Assembly (NCBI GenBank): GCA_020353535.1
Contig: CP070696.1
Location: 591,869-655,868, forward strand
Length of the DNA stretch: 64,000 bases
Reading direction: 5' to 3'
Origin: Spirochaetaceae bacterium
Lineage (GTDB): Bacteria; Spirochaetota; Spirochaetia; SZUA-6; DRHE01
Shown here: piece by piece, positions 33,034-41,910 of the stretch
Layout: each line of letters starts with the position of its first letter
Numbering within the stretch: the stretch's first letter is position 1
Position numbers and translations under genes: made by a program
The notes under the pieces: generated by a model
The model's database searches: none
Told to the model about the DNA's origin: nothing
What the model saw: the letters and a program-made list of their open reading frames with translations, nothing else

Positions 33034-33124
33034 ATTACCCCTCCCCATGTAGCCTGAAACACTATTACATATGTTAAGGTAAAATGGCAAAATAGTAAAG
33101 GGGTTTTCAAAAAAAATAGGCGTT

Positions 33125-34159
33125 TTAGCTTTGCTGCTCTCTCAGGCGCTCCTGCTCCTGCTTCACGGTCAGCAGCCGATTGTACTCCCGCATGGCCTTC
33201 TTGTCTGCCGTGAGCTCCACCACGTCCTTCATCTGCTCGATCGCCGTATCCAGCTGACCGGTAACCTCATAGAGAATGGCCGCGTTGAAACCGGCTGCGA
33301 TATTGCCGTTTTCCCGCCACACTCGCAGAAAGATCTCCAGCGCACTGTCGTAGATTTTGCCCTTGACCAGATCATCGGCCTGCTCCATTCGCGGATCCTT
33401 TGTTTTGTCCCGCATCAGTGTGCGGTGCTCCCGGACCTGATAGGGAGCCAGCTGCTTGGCCATTCGCGGCATGAAGCTGTCGATGATGCGCGCGTACATG
33501 TCCTCGACATCGGGAAGATTCCGCTTGTCCTCCAGTTCCCTGTCGGTTGAACTCTGGCTGTCGAACGATCGGGAGGCAACCACGTTTCCGGTAGCCGTAT
33601 TCACCACCTGATAGCTCATACCCACCCAAACTGTGCGCTTGATCATGGGTACGTACACGATCTGTTCCTGCCCCGTGCCGGCGTCTGTGACCGTCCGTTC
33701 GTCCGTCCACTCCTGATCTTCCGTTTCCAAGAGGTACAACTCACCGTTGACGATTGCCTGGGCTTTTACGGCCTTCCCGATATCCACGGCGGTGGTACTG
33801 CTGCTGATTCCGCCCTGCATGGTCCGTGCGACCTCTTGGGGGCTCACCAGCTGAAAGTAGCCGGTGTTTAGGAGGGTCGAGATAACTTGGGAGGTGGTAT
33901 ATTCGGCCACCTTCTGCTCGACAGTAATTTTATCGGGCAAGTCCAATCCCGTGAGCTTGGAGATGGCCCATTCGAGCAGATCTTTGCCAGTGATGGTCTT
34001 TCCCTTCACCGGATAACGGAAATCCAGCACGGCGATGACCCGGTTTGCCGACATGTTGATCTCCGCCGGTTTGGTGACGGTAACCGGTATGCTGGTGGAA
34101 CAGCCGAAGATAAATACCAGCAGACTCAATATCAGAAATCCGAATAAACTTCGTTTCAT
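33125..34159 (-). CDS. CsgG/penicillin-binding-protein-activator-like lipoprotein
   Basis: The 344-residue protein has a lipoprotein signal (LLVFIFGCSTS; Cys20). Residues 40-180 follow the CsgG/TolB-like pattern for envelope lipoproteins: NRVIAVLDFRYPVKGK, VISTLLNTGYFQLVSPQEV, AQAIVNGELYLL. The C-terminal part (about 255-335) contains two TPR-like helical pairs (YDSALEIFLRVWRENGNIAA). It is probably anchored in an envelope membrane facing the periplasm. GAAGGAG precedes the ATG. A second CsgG-like protein is encoded at 49392-50369. Exact role unknown. Confidence 0.75.
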   Translation of the reverse strand: MKRSLFGFLILSLLVFIFGCSTSIPVTVTKPAEINMSANRVIAVLDFRYPVKGKTITGKDLLEWAISKLTGLDLPDKITVEQKVAEYTTSQVISTLLNTGYFQLVSPQEVARTMQGGISSSTTAVDIGKAVKAQAIVNGELYLLETEDQEWTDERTVTDAGTGQEQIVYVPMIKRTVWVGMSYQVVNTATGNVVASRSFDSQSSTDRELEDKRNLPDVEDMYARIIDSFMPRMAKQLAPYQVREHRTLMRDKTKDPRMEQADDLVKGKIYDSALEIFLRVWRENGNIAAGFNAAILYEVTGQLDTAIEQMKDVVELTADKKAMREYNRLLTVKQEQERLREQQS

Positions 34160-34225
34160 GATCCGTGTCTCCTTCGCTTGCTAACATTGTCGTCCCCGTT
34201 AGCGAAAAATAATAGCCGCCACCTA

Positions 34226-35488
34226 TCAGAAATCCCAGTCGGTATGGGGTTGAGACATTTGGAAGACTCTATCCAAGGACCGGATCAGTTCAGGCGGTCC
34301 GGCCATCGCCTCGGTGAGTGTCAGGGCTGAAGCTCGCAGGGCTCCCATCCACATGCGGGTAAAGGCCCCGATCTGCGCTCGGAGTATGGGCAGGCTGTCG
34401 TCCTTTCCAGCTTCGATCATGCTCCGTTCACCGATATTCACCGTGTAGTTTCCTCCAACTCCCATCCAGTTCCTGCCCTCCGGCAGGAACTCAGCAATCG
34501 GATCGGATAGCTCGAGGTTGAATCGTAGCGGTGTTCCCACCGGCAGGCGCGTTTTTTCGATGCACCCCTTCAAATCCAACATGCGCATCTGCCAGTAGGC
34601 GGCGGCCATGTTCCTGCATTCATAGCGGCTGTGGCGGGTCATGCGCTGATACTTGAAGGGCTGCTCGATTAACTCCTGCAGCTGGACTCCCGGGGGTTCT
34701 CGCATCTTCACCAGGTGGAATTGATCCCCGATGCTCTTGAGCAGGGACAGCAGCTCCCGGAGCTGCGGATAGGTACGGAAGGCCGACCAATAGACCAAAA
34801 GCGGGCCGTTTTCGCCTCCCTGGTTGGAAAGCCAGAGGTGATGAGTCAACTCTCCTTGGTCGTAGAAACCCATACCGAAACTCTTGGGATCGTAGGCCAT
34901 CTCGAAGCGGATCAATTCAGGGTGAAATACATTGCAGGAACCATGACCACGCATCCTGTTTAGCAGGCAGGTATGCACCGCCTTCCAGTCTTTTTTCGTC
35001 AGACGATGGGCCGGACGGGCCGGACCACCAACTTTCAAGGCAGCCGGATCGAATTCCAACCAGTGCTCGTATGTTCCGATCCCGAATCCCAGCCGTTCAT
35101 AGAAGCCCTGTTCGAATACTCCCAGACCGGCGAGTTGAAAACCTTCCTCGGCGGCATCGGCTACAGCTTCGGCGGTTGCTCGGGTAGCGCAGTTCAATCT
35201 CCTAGCGATTGTACTGGTCACCGCGGCTGTTATTGCACACAACGTGAGACTCTCATCCAGATAGCGGAATTCCCCGGACCCGGTACAGATCAGGGATTCC
35301 GCCCGCCCTCCGAGGTCCGCCACCCAGGAACGGGCGGTTTTCAAGTAGGCCAGCATGGCCGCATCAGTCTGACGATCGCCGGCCCGCTCCATCCAACCAA
35401 CCTCTTTGAAGACCTCCAGCATCACCCGGGCATCTTTCTTGTGATCGTAGGGTCGAATCGTTATTTCAGCCCGGGAACTCTCACTCAT
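34226..35488 (-). CDS. GNAT acetyltransferase with SCP2 domain (Eis-like)
   Basis: The 420-residue protein fits the Eis layout: an N-terminal GNAT domain (about 8-150), a second degenerate GNAT domain (about 170-290), and a C-terminal sterol-carrier-like domain (about 300-415; LRFNLELSDPIAEFLPEG). The acetyl-CoA loop of the first domain is poorly conserved compared with other Eis proteins. Eis acetylates aminoglycosides, polyamines or peptides; the substrate here is open. Its ATG at 35488 overlaps the stop of the D,D-carboxypeptidase-like gene (ATGA), so the two are co-translated. Confidence 0.75.
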   Translation of the reverse strand: MSESSRAEITIRPYDHKKDARVMLEVFKEVGWMERAGDRQTDAAMLAYLKTARSWVADLGGRAESLICTGSGEFRYLDESLTLCAITAAVTSTIARRLNCATRATAEAVADAAEEGFQLAGLGVFEQGFYERLGFGIGTYEHWLEFDPAALKVGGPARPAHRLTKKDWKAVHTCLLNRMRGHGSCNVFHPELIRFEMAYDPKSFGMGFYDQGELTHHLWLSNQGGENGPLLVYWSAFRTYPQLRELLSLLKSIGDQFHLVKMREPPGVQLQELIEQPFKYQRMTRHSRYECRNMAAAYWQMRMLDLKGCIEKTRLPVGTPLRFNLELSDPIAEFLPEGRNWMGVGGNYTVNIGERSMIEAGKDDSLPILRAQIGAFTRMWMGALRASALTLTEAMAGPPELIRSLDRVFQMSQPHTDWDF

Positions 35489-36486
35489 CGTCGATCCCCG
35501 GACGCTTTTGCCAGGATGAGGATCTCCGGCCGATATTCGAAATGCATGGTATCGAAGTAAAACCACTTTCCCCCCCAGACGAATCCCTGCTCTTCGAAAA
35601 TCTTCACAATCTGAAGGGGCACCATCCAGCGCTGCTCGTAGGGGATGGCATACCATTCATCAGAGTGCGGCAACGCCCAGCGCCAGTAGGTGTGTCTTCC
35701 ACCAAAGCTCTTCGGAGTCAGGTCGATGGCAACTCCGTAGGAGTGGTAGCTCCGTGAGCGGGTTCCGGCGATCTCCCGCCAGTTGTAACCAGCCACGCCA
35801 TTGAGTCCGGCGACAAACCGCTGCACCCCCGGATCTATTTCAGCCAGAGCTTCCAAGGCTCTGTTCACCTTTCTCAGGGGCTCGACAATCTGCTCGTGAA
35901 CCCGTACATCGAATCCCACCAGCTCCACCGTGCCAATCCTGGCTTCGGTCTTACCGCGGGTAGCGGACCGGTACAGGTCCGCCAGAAACGCCTCGCTCCT
36001 TCGCGGAGGATTGTCTTCGGCCCGCTCCAGACGCTCCCTCAAACGAAGCTTGCTCTCCTCATCCAGGACGGGAAGCGGCGGCAGATCGAGGGAGTATGAG
36101 TAGAATCGATAAGAGGCATACTCCTCCCATTGCAGGCGAAGCTCCTCGGGCAGGAGGCGGCCCTTCGCCCAGAAGTACCAGGTGTCCCCGATTCGAAGTG
36201 CCCAGTCTTCATTCCGAAAGGCTATTTCCTCGATCCGATTCGGATAGGCCTGGGCCAGGGCTTTCATCTCCGCCTCGCCTGCTTGCTCCACGCCGCCTGG
36301 TCGTGCGTCGGCGGGTCGACCCCGGGCGGTCTGCCCATCTGTAGATCCCGTACCGGCAGAGAGTATGTCGAGGGATCCAGAGACTTCGAGCTTGGACCGC
36401 GCATCCGGATTCGAACGGATTTCACATGAAATGCCGCTCAATGAGAGCAGCATGCCGATTGCCGTCAACAATGATAGGTGTTTCAT
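35485..36486 (-). CDS. VanY/M15-family D,D-carboxypeptidase-like lipoprotein
   Basis: The 333-residue protein has a lipoprotein signal with lipobox SGISC. The C-terminal half (about 200-325) is an M15 peptidase: SYHSYGVAIDL gives the SxHxxGxAxD zinc motif, and DTMHFEY the HFE motif. The long N-terminal part has no clear match. It probably trims cell-wall stem peptides or hydrolyses related peptides in the periplasm. The start at 36486 is the ATG directly before the signal peptide; the longer open frame upstream is the GNAT remnant described next. Confidence 0.82.
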   Translation of the reverse strand: MKHLSLLTAIGMLLSLSGISCEIRSNPDARSKLEVSGSLDILSAGTGSTDGQTARGRPADARPGGVEQAGEAEMKALAQAYPNRIEEIAFRNEDWALRIGDTWYFWAKGRLLPEELRLQWEEYASYRFYSYSLDLPPLPVLDEESKLRLRERLERAEDNPPRRSEAFLADLYRSATRGKTEARIGTVELVGFDVRVHEQIVEPLRKVNRALEALAEIDPGVQRFVAGLNGVAGYNWREIAGTRSRSYHSYGVAIDLTPKSFGGRHTYWRWALPHSDEWYAIPYEQRWMVPLQIVKIFEEQGFVWGGKWFYFDTMHFEYRPEILILAKASGDRR

Positions 36487-36783
36487 CGTAGATACCAATA
36501 TACGAACTGCCGGATTGATCGAAAAGGGGAGCAGTGGAGTGTTCGGATTTTCCTCGTGCACCAGTTGCGATCCAATGCCCTGATGCTGATACGAGGGCAA
36601 TACGGCCATCAGTGCCAGGCCCATACCCACCGGCGGATTATCCGGTCCTTCGATGCTAGCGGGAGTGAACAGGATATGCCCTACCGGCAGCGAATCGACT
36701 GTGGCAATCAGGGAAATCAGATTGCCGCAGGAATCCCGCAGCTTGTCTACGATATCCGCCTCCGTCTGACTCCCAAAGGCTGC
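36487..36783 (-). pseudogene. GNAT N-acetyltransferase remnant (YhbS-like), both ends lost
   Basis: Read leftward from 36783, directly after a TAA, the frame gives a GNAT middle: TEADIVDKLRDSCGNLISLI, LPVGHILFTP and the acetyl-CoA motif VLPSYQHQGIGSQLV. The N-terminal strand-helix and everything after the acetyl-CoA loop are missing; the frame then runs into the carboxypeptidase lipoprotein gene. The left boundary of homology is near 36530. This is a deletion remnant, not a short working enzyme. Confidence 0.75.
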
Positions 36784-36842
36784 TTAATTGATTCGACGAA
36801 CGGCGCAACGATCACCCCCTTGCTCCTCCCGTATTTCGATGT

Positions 36843-37250
36843 TCATGCAAACCGATTCCGAATCCGCCACAGATACAGGACCAAAACGACAGCCACGGCC
36901 ACAGCCAACACCTGAGGCGCCACGATCTCAGGTGGATAGGGCGGTCCCTCCTGGATTACATGGACGAAAATTTCCACGGAGGCGTAGATGTAGAAGCCGG
37001 CCACGAACTGGGATGCGATATGCCCGTAGCGGCGCAGCTGCCACAGGCCAATGGCCGCGATGATGCTTGCCGGAGCATTGACAAGGATGTCCGTCACCGG
37101 AAAGGCATAGTCCACTCCCTCGGGGAACGCAAAGAGGAATCCCTGCCCCCAAAGAAACAGAGAACCGAAAAAGGCCAACAGCCCGAAGAGGAAGAGAACC
37201 ACGGCCAGGATTCGTACGCCTGCCCGGATATTTGCCGGTTGTTTATTCAT
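36843..37250 (-). CDS. Small integral membrane protein, four predicted segments
   Basis: The 135-residue protein has hydrophobic stretches at about 12-38, 55-75, 82-100 and 112-130, with loops carrying LWQLRRYGHIASQF and a basic C-terminus LWRIRNRFA. I do not recognise the family. Its ATG overlaps the stop of the helical-repeat protein gene, so the two are coupled. Confidence 0.6.
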   Translation of the reverse strand: MNKQPANIRAGVRILAVVLFLFGLLAFFGSLFLWGQGFLFAFPEGVDYAFPVTDILVNAPASIIAAIGLWQLRRYGHIASQFVAGFYIYASVEIFVHVIQEGPPYPPEIVAPQVLAVAVAVVLVLYLWRIRNRFA

Positions 37251-37908
37251 CTGCAGCCTCCTTGTGGGTGGCAAAAAATTGTTTCGCCTTCTTGCGCACC
37301 GCCGGTCGGGAACTATGAAGCTGTCGATCGATGAACTCCCTGACCTCTTTCCTGTCCGAAACCTGATCGTAGATCTCAGCGAGGGCGCCGACGGCCTGTC
37401 CACACACCACGTTGTTGCACTCCGGGGATGGCTCTCCGTGCATCAGGTACCTGGCTTTTTCTACTTTAAGGATTTCCGCCACGATTTTGTCGGTCAAGTC
37501 CGGGTTCGCCCTGGCGATCTTGACCGCTCCGCCGACGATGTTTGCGGCCGTGACCATGACCGGACCGGTAATGGCGGTGAAGTATCTTTCGAAGATCTGC
37601 TCTATCCGCCGATCGGTATCGACGGCCGCCAGATTGGATAGGATCATGATCCCGCCCCACTTGAGGAACTTGTTCTCCCCATCCATCAGCTCGACGAAGC
37701 GATCGAAATGAGGATAGAGAAGCTCCGGCTGTCGCTCGCTGACCAGCCGAAGAACCTTTTCCGAGCCGTATTTGATATTGGCCTTTTTTGCACTCAGCCC
37801 TCCGAGCAATACCGTGATTGCCCCGGGATTTTGCAGCACTTCTGCGGCGATCGCCTCGTGATCCGCCGCCTTCCGCCCGAGGGTATCGATTATGTCCTGC
37901 TCCTTCAC
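37243..37908 (-). CDS. HEAT/ARM-like helical repeat protein
   Basis: This 221-residue soluble protein is helical and repetitive: FDRFVELMDGENKFLKWGGI, IVGGAVKIARANPDLTDKIV and FIDRQLHSSRPAVRKKAKQF look like HEAT/ARM units. The start is GTG 37908, placed seven bases after AAGGAG; the frame upstream lacks a better site. It probably binds a protein partner. Related sequences appear in many bacteria as uncharacterised proteins. Confidence 0.6.
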   Translation of the reverse strand: MKEQDIIDTLGRKAADHEAIAAEVLQNPGAITVLLGGLSAKKANIKYGSEKVLRLVSERQPELLYPHFDRFVELMDGENKFLKWGGIMILSNLAAVDTDRRIEQIFERYFTAITGPVMVTAANIVGGAVKIARANPDLTDKIVAEILKVEKARYLMHGEPSPECNNVVCGQAVGALAEIYDQVSDRKEVREFIDRQLHSSRPAVRKKAKQFFATHKEAADE

Positions 37909-38074
37909 ATCCCACTCCTTGGTGATGGGTATGAACACAACTTCTCAAGCAGTATACCTCGATAGGCGGCAAAGGTGGAGCATTTATCGCGCTTGACCAT
38001 CCGGATTCTACAGCCTTACTTTTTTAGCAAGCTACAATCTGTATGAATCCATGACGTAGGAAAGGACAGAATCT

Positions 38075-38782
38075 ATGACTTTCGATGAGATCATGCAGTT
38101 TCTAAAAGACCACGAAAACTCCGACGCCAAGAAAGTATTGATGCGTCACGGCGCTCGCGATCCCTTCTACGGGGTGCGCATCGCTGATCTCAAACAAGTG
38201 GTGAAGAAAGTAAGGAAGAATCACCAGTTGGCCAAGCAGCTTTACGCAACGGGGAATTCCGATGCCATGTACCTGGCCGGTTTGATCGCCGATGAAACCC
38301 GCATGAGCAAACAGGATCTTCAGGAGTGGGTCAAGGATGCCTACTGGTACATGTTGAGCGAAGTGGCTGTAGCCGATGTGGCCGCCGAGACCCCCTATTG
38401 GAACGAGCTGGCCAGGGAGTGGATGGATTCCGAGGAGGAGATGATCGCCTGCGCCGGTTGGGGCACCTACAGCGCCGCTATTTCGATACGTTTCAACGAC
38501 GAGCTCGACCTAGAAGAGATCAGTAAACTGCTGGAGGTGGTGGAGCGCTCGATTCGCTCCGCCCCCAATCGGGTGCGTTATGATATGAACCATTTCGTGA
38601 TCTGCGTGGGAAGCTACATTCCGGAACTGTCGGAAAAAGCCAAGAAGATAGCTGGTGCTATCGGCAAGGTTTCCGTAGATATGGGGGGGACAGCCTGCAA
38701 GGTTCCATTTGCGCCAGAGTACATCGAGAAGGTCATCGACAGGGGCAATCTGGGAAAGAAGCGCAAGAGCGCCCGCTGCTGA
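38075..38782 (+). CDS. DNA alkylation repair (AlkD/AlkC-like) HEAT-repeat protein
   Basis: The 235-residue protein matches the DNA alkylation repair family. The opening is MRHGARDPFYGVRIADLKQ, followed by YATGNSDAMYLAGLIAD and the tandem helices of AlkD-type HEAT repeats, with EWMDSEEEMIACAGWGTYSA in the middle. AlkD removes bulky N-alkyl purines without base flipping; whether this member keeps the glycosylase Trp/Asp residues cannot be settled by eye. A GGAAAGGA site precedes the ATG. Confidence 0.82.
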   Translation: MTFDEIMQFLKDHENSDAKKVLMRHGARDPFYGVRIADLKQVVKKVRKNHQLAKQLYATGNSDAMYLAGLIADETRMSKQDLQEWVKDAYWYMLSEVAVADVAAETPYWNELAREWMDSEEEMIACAGWGTYSAAISIRFNDELDLEEISKLLEVVERSIRSAPNRVRYDMNHFVICVGSYIPELSEKAKKIAGAIGKVSVDMGGTACKVPFAPEYIEKVIDRGNLGKKRKSARC

Positions 38783-38785
38783 TGC

Positions 38786-38940
38786 TCAACAGGAGCCGGG
38801 ACCGGCCCATCGAGTAGCGGATCTCCGCTCTCCTTCATCCACGCCTCCAACCTTCGCGAAAGTTCTTCGCGAATGCTTCGATAGCTCGGCCTTTCGACCA
38901 GGTTGTCGATCTCATACGGATCGAACAGCAGATCGGCTGG
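38786..38940 (-). pseudogene. Sulfatase C-terminal remnant
   Basis: Read leftward, the frame gives LLFDPYEIDNLVERPSY, then a helix and EAWMKESGDPLLDGPVPAP, the usual last 50 residues of many arylsulfatases. Nothing upstream of this survives; at 38940 the sequence changes to an ATPase remnant on the other strand. It cannot be the missing tail of the sulfatase fragment at 7.5 kb in any simple way, being 31 kb away. Confidence 0.7.
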
Positions 38941-39210
38941 AGCAAGACTAAATCAAATCTGCTTCACTACCGTACCCATAGCCAGCATGGGGTGGACCTG
39001 GTACTGGAGGATCGAGCCTGCCGCATATTGGGTATCGAAGTCAAATCGTCGGTCTCGTTGAAATCAGATACTGCAGCGGGGATGAAAGATCTAGCCGCGT
39101 TCTCTGGCGATTCCTTTTTCAGAGGCGTCAATCTCTATCTGGGTGACGATATCGTTCCCTTTGGCCCACGGATCCATACCGTGCCGCTTCGAGCCATATG
39201 GCAATGGTAG
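38941..39210 (+). pseudogene. DUF4143 AAA ATPase C-terminal remnant
   Basis: The frame reads LLHYRTHSQHGVDLVLED and ILGIEVKSSVSL, then FFRGVNLYLGDDIVPFG and a final IWQW. This is the nuclease-like C-terminal end of ATP-binding proteins with DUF4143, which usually exceed 350 residues. The AAA domain with its Walker motifs is missing. It abuts the sulfatase remnant on the other strand at about 38940, so the junction joins the tails of two unrelated genes. Confidence 0.7.
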
Positions 39211-39342
39211 GCTCACAAGAGAGGTTTTAGAGTTCTTCGCTTTTCAACCGATAGCCAAAGTTGAAACTCACGCTAACCGGGGACATGGCTCGGCGTGCCC
39301 TCTGCTGTCGATACGAAATCCCACCTGGGGCCACTCTAACTG

Positions 39343-39370
39343 CGCTCCGGGACCACGTGCGGTCGGAGCG
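39343..39370 (-). terminator. Stem-loop after the ROK/ABC/sulfatase operon
   Basis: CGCTCCG (39343-39349) pairs with CGGAGCG (39364-39370); inner bases can extend the stem past a small bulge. It lies 15 bp after the sulfatase stop on the minus strand. No clear U tract follows, so termination may be Rho-dependent or partial. Confidence 0.4.
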
Positions 39371-39385
39371 TGCCTACCCTAGTTC

Positions 39386-40984
39386 CTACTCGGGAGCAAT
39401 ATCCACCAATTGCTCCCATGGAACAACGCCGCATCGTTCAGCCCAATGGCTCCATTCTTTGATCATTCTTGTGGCCAACACAGGCTCTCGGTCGATGAGG
39501 TTCTCTTGTTCAGTCCGGTCCCTCTCCAGGTTGTACAACTCCCATGATCCGGGATACTTGCGCACCAGTTTCCAATCTTTGTCCCTGAGGGCACAGTTAC
39601 CTTCGTGTTCCCAGTAGATGGGTCTTTCCCGGGACCACGATTTGCCACAGACCGCAGGTAGGAGACTCTCTCCCTCCAGGGAACTGATGCTGTTGCCCTC
39701 GAACTCTGTCGGATAGGTCGCTCCTGCCGCATCCAAGCATGTGGCCATGATGTCGATCACGTGGGCCGGGGCCTGGACGATGCCCGGTTCGAGGGTGTGC
39801 AAAGGCCAGGTGACAATCATGGGAGTTGCAATGCCCCCCTCATGAACCCAGTGTTTGTACAGACGAAAGGGAGTGTTGCTCGCGTTGGCCCAGGGTAGGT
39901 CGTAGCTCATATAGGTCTCCTCACCTCCTGGTCTTACCCCGGGGAAGTTCCCGGCCCGTACGATTTCGCCCTTTCGCGTGGGGTAGAGAAGATCCTGCAC
40001 GAACCCATCCTCTTTAAGAAACTCCGCGCAGCCGCCGTTGTCAGAGAGGAAGAACAACAGGGTGTTCTCTTCGACCCCGGTTTCCCCAAGGGCGGCCACG
40101 ATCTGACCCACCCCCTGATCCATTCTGTGGATCTGAGCGGCATAGACGGCCATGCGTTGAGCTTCCCACTCCCGATGGGGCGCATGTTCCCACTGGAGCG
40201 CCCGCTTATCCCTTGGGGAGAGCCGCCATTTCTCATCGATGATCTTCATGGAAGCCAGGCGTTCGTATCGTTGCTGACGCACAGCGTCCCAGCCCGAATC
40301 GTATCGCCCCTCATATAGAGCGATATCCTCCGGCAGGGCGTGCAAGGGCCAGTGCGGTGCTGTGTAGGAAACAAATAGGAAGAAGGGGTTTTCTCCACGT
40401 GCATACTCCCGAATGAAGCCCGAGGCAGTGGTGCTAATGGCGTCGGTCAGATAGAACTTTTCCTCCTCGACCCGAACAAATTGGTCCTGTTGCATGAGTG
40501 TATGGGGGAAGAAGTAGCTGCAACATCCGGTGAGGATCCCATAGAAACGCTCGAAACCCCTACGCAGCGGAGTGGGATGCCCCCCGTCTCCACTGCTCCA
40601 TGTCTCCGGTCGCCTCGCCGCATAGCTGCCACCCACGTGCCATTTACCTACCAGGAGGGTACGGTACCCGTGGTTTCTTAAGGCCTCGGCTATGGTGACA
40701 CACCGATCATTCAGGTAGCCTCGATAGGCCGGTTGACCGAGATCAGTGGTCATGTGCCCTATGCCGGCTTGGTGCGGATAAAGCCCTGTAAGCAGCGAAG
40801 CCCGGGAGGGGCAGCATCGAGCACAGTTATACATCTGGGTGAACCGTATCCCCTTGGAGGAGATGTGAGTCAGATTCGGTGTCGCGATTTCTGATCCGAA
40901 GCTCTCGATGTCCGAGTAACCCATGTCGTCAACAAGAATGAGGACGATATTGGGTCGTTTCTCCGAGCTGTTGGGCCCACTCAT
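39386..40984 (-). CDS. Arylsulfatase-family sulfatase (S1, type I)
   Basis: The 532-residue protein is complete. The metal Asp pair is in VLILVDDMGYS. Cys57 of the CCPSR stretch (C-x-P-S-R) is the residue converted to formylglycine, followed by ASLLTG. YRTLLVGKWHVGG and SYTAPHWPLHALPE are further family signatures, and FFLSDNGGCAEF carries the distal metal site. No signal peptide is seen, so it appears cytosolic, acting on sulfated sugars imported by the ABC transporter encoded just upstream. An anaerobic (AtsB-type) or FGE maturase must exist elsewhere. The ATG at 40984 follows GGGGAGAG. Confidence 0.93.
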   Translation of the reverse strand: MSGPNSSEKRPNIVLILVDDMGYSDIESFGSEIATPNLTHISSKGIRFTQMYNCARCCPSRASLLTGLYPHQAGIGHMTTDLGQPAYRGYLNDRCVTIAEALRNHGYRTLLVGKWHVGGSYAARRPETWSSGDGGHPTPLRRGFERFYGILTGCCSYFFPHTLMQQDQFVRVEEEKFYLTDAISTTASGFIREYARGENPFFLFVSYTAPHWPLHALPEDIALYEGRYDSGWDAVRQQRYERLASMKIIDEKWRLSPRDKRALQWEHAPHREWEAQRMAVYAAQIHRMDQGVGQIVAALGETGVEENTLLFFLSDNGGCAEFLKEDGFVQDLLYPTRKGEIVRAGNFPGVRPGGEETYMSYDLPWANASNTPFRLYKHWVHEGGIATPMIVTWPLHTLEPGIVQAPAHVIDIMATCLDAAGATYPTEFEGNSISSLEGESLLPAVCGKSWSRERPIYWEHEGNCALRDKDWKLVRKYPGSWELYNLERDRTEQENLIDREPVLATRMIKEWSHWAERCGVVPWEQLVDIAPE

Positions 40985-41024
40985 AATTGTCTCTCCCCGA
41001 TCCACACAGGCGGGTTGCGGTGTT

Positions 41025-41888
41025 CTATCCTTTGATCCCTGTAGTGACAATCCCCTCGATGAAATACCTTTGCACGCTCAAGAACACGATAACCAGGGGG
41101 ATGACCGTGAGGGTTGTCGCAGCCATGAGAAGGTTCCACTCGATTGTGGTCTCGTCTTTGAACATGGTCAGGGCCAACTGTACCGTCTTCATTTCGTCGC
41201 TCTGGATGATGATCAGCGGCCAGGTATACTCATTCCACGTGTGGGTCGACTTCAGAGCGATCAGGCAGGCGGTGACCGGCGTGCTCAGGGGCACATAGAT
41301 TCGGAAGAAGGCGCCGATCCTTCCCAGGCCGTCGATCTTGGCTGCATCGTCCAGGGCGCGTGGGAAATTCAGAAAAAACTGCCTGAAGAGAAAGACCCCG
41401 AAAGATCCGGCCACATACGGAGCGAGCAATCCCATGTAGGTGTTGAGCCAGCCCGTGCCGTGTTGGCCCAGGTAGTTGTTTCCCCCCGCAAAGGGAATGT
41501 ACTTGAGGATCACGAACACAGGAAGCATATTCACCTGCGGCGGAATCATCAGCCCGATGAGGGTCACGATGAACAGCAGATTGCGACCTCTGAAGGTCAG
41601 TCGTGAGAAGGCGTATCCCGCCAGGGCGTTGATCAGCAGGCTTATCACAACAGCCAAGGTGGTTACATAGACGGAATTGAAGAAATAGCGGGGCCAATTT
41701 CCTCTTGCCATCGCTTCCAGGTAGTTGGACCATCGGAACTCCTGGGGAAAGAACATGAACTCTGGCGAGAGTATTTCCTTCATGGGTTTGACGGAGGTAG
41801 CTAGCATCAGAAGAAACGGAAAGAGCATGACCGCAGAAAACAAGGCCATAACCAGCGACGCAGTGATCCGCGTATATCCCTTGTTCAC
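41025..41888 (-). CDS. Sugar ABC transporter permease, MalG/UgpE type
   Basis: The 287-residue protein has six membrane segments, an EAA loop that reads DDAAKIDGLGRIGAFFRIYV, and the MalG-type ending YFIEGIVTTGIKG. It contains a longer insertion (FAGGNNYLGQHGTGWLNTY) in a periplasmic loop than the other two MalG proteins here. It starts 22 bp after the MalF-type gene. The sulfatase gene follows after 40 bp, tying the transporter to sulfated glycans. Confidence 0.92.
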   Translation of the reverse strand: MNKGYTRITASLVMALFSAVMLFPFLLMLATSVKPMKEILSPEFMFFPQEFRWSNYLEAMARGNWPRYFFNSVYVTTLAVVISLLINALAGYAFSRLTFRGRNLLFIVTLIGLMIPPQVNMLPVFVILKYIPFAGGNNYLGQHGTGWLNTYMGLLAPYVAGSFGVFLFRQFFLNFPRALDDAAKIDGLGRIGAFFRIYVPLSTPVTACLIALKSTHTWNEYTWPLIIIQSDEMKTVQLALTMFKDETTIEWNLLMAATTLTVIPLVIVFLSVQRYFIEGIVTTGIKG

Positions 41889-41910
41889 TGTCTCAAGACC
41901 CCCTCAACCG

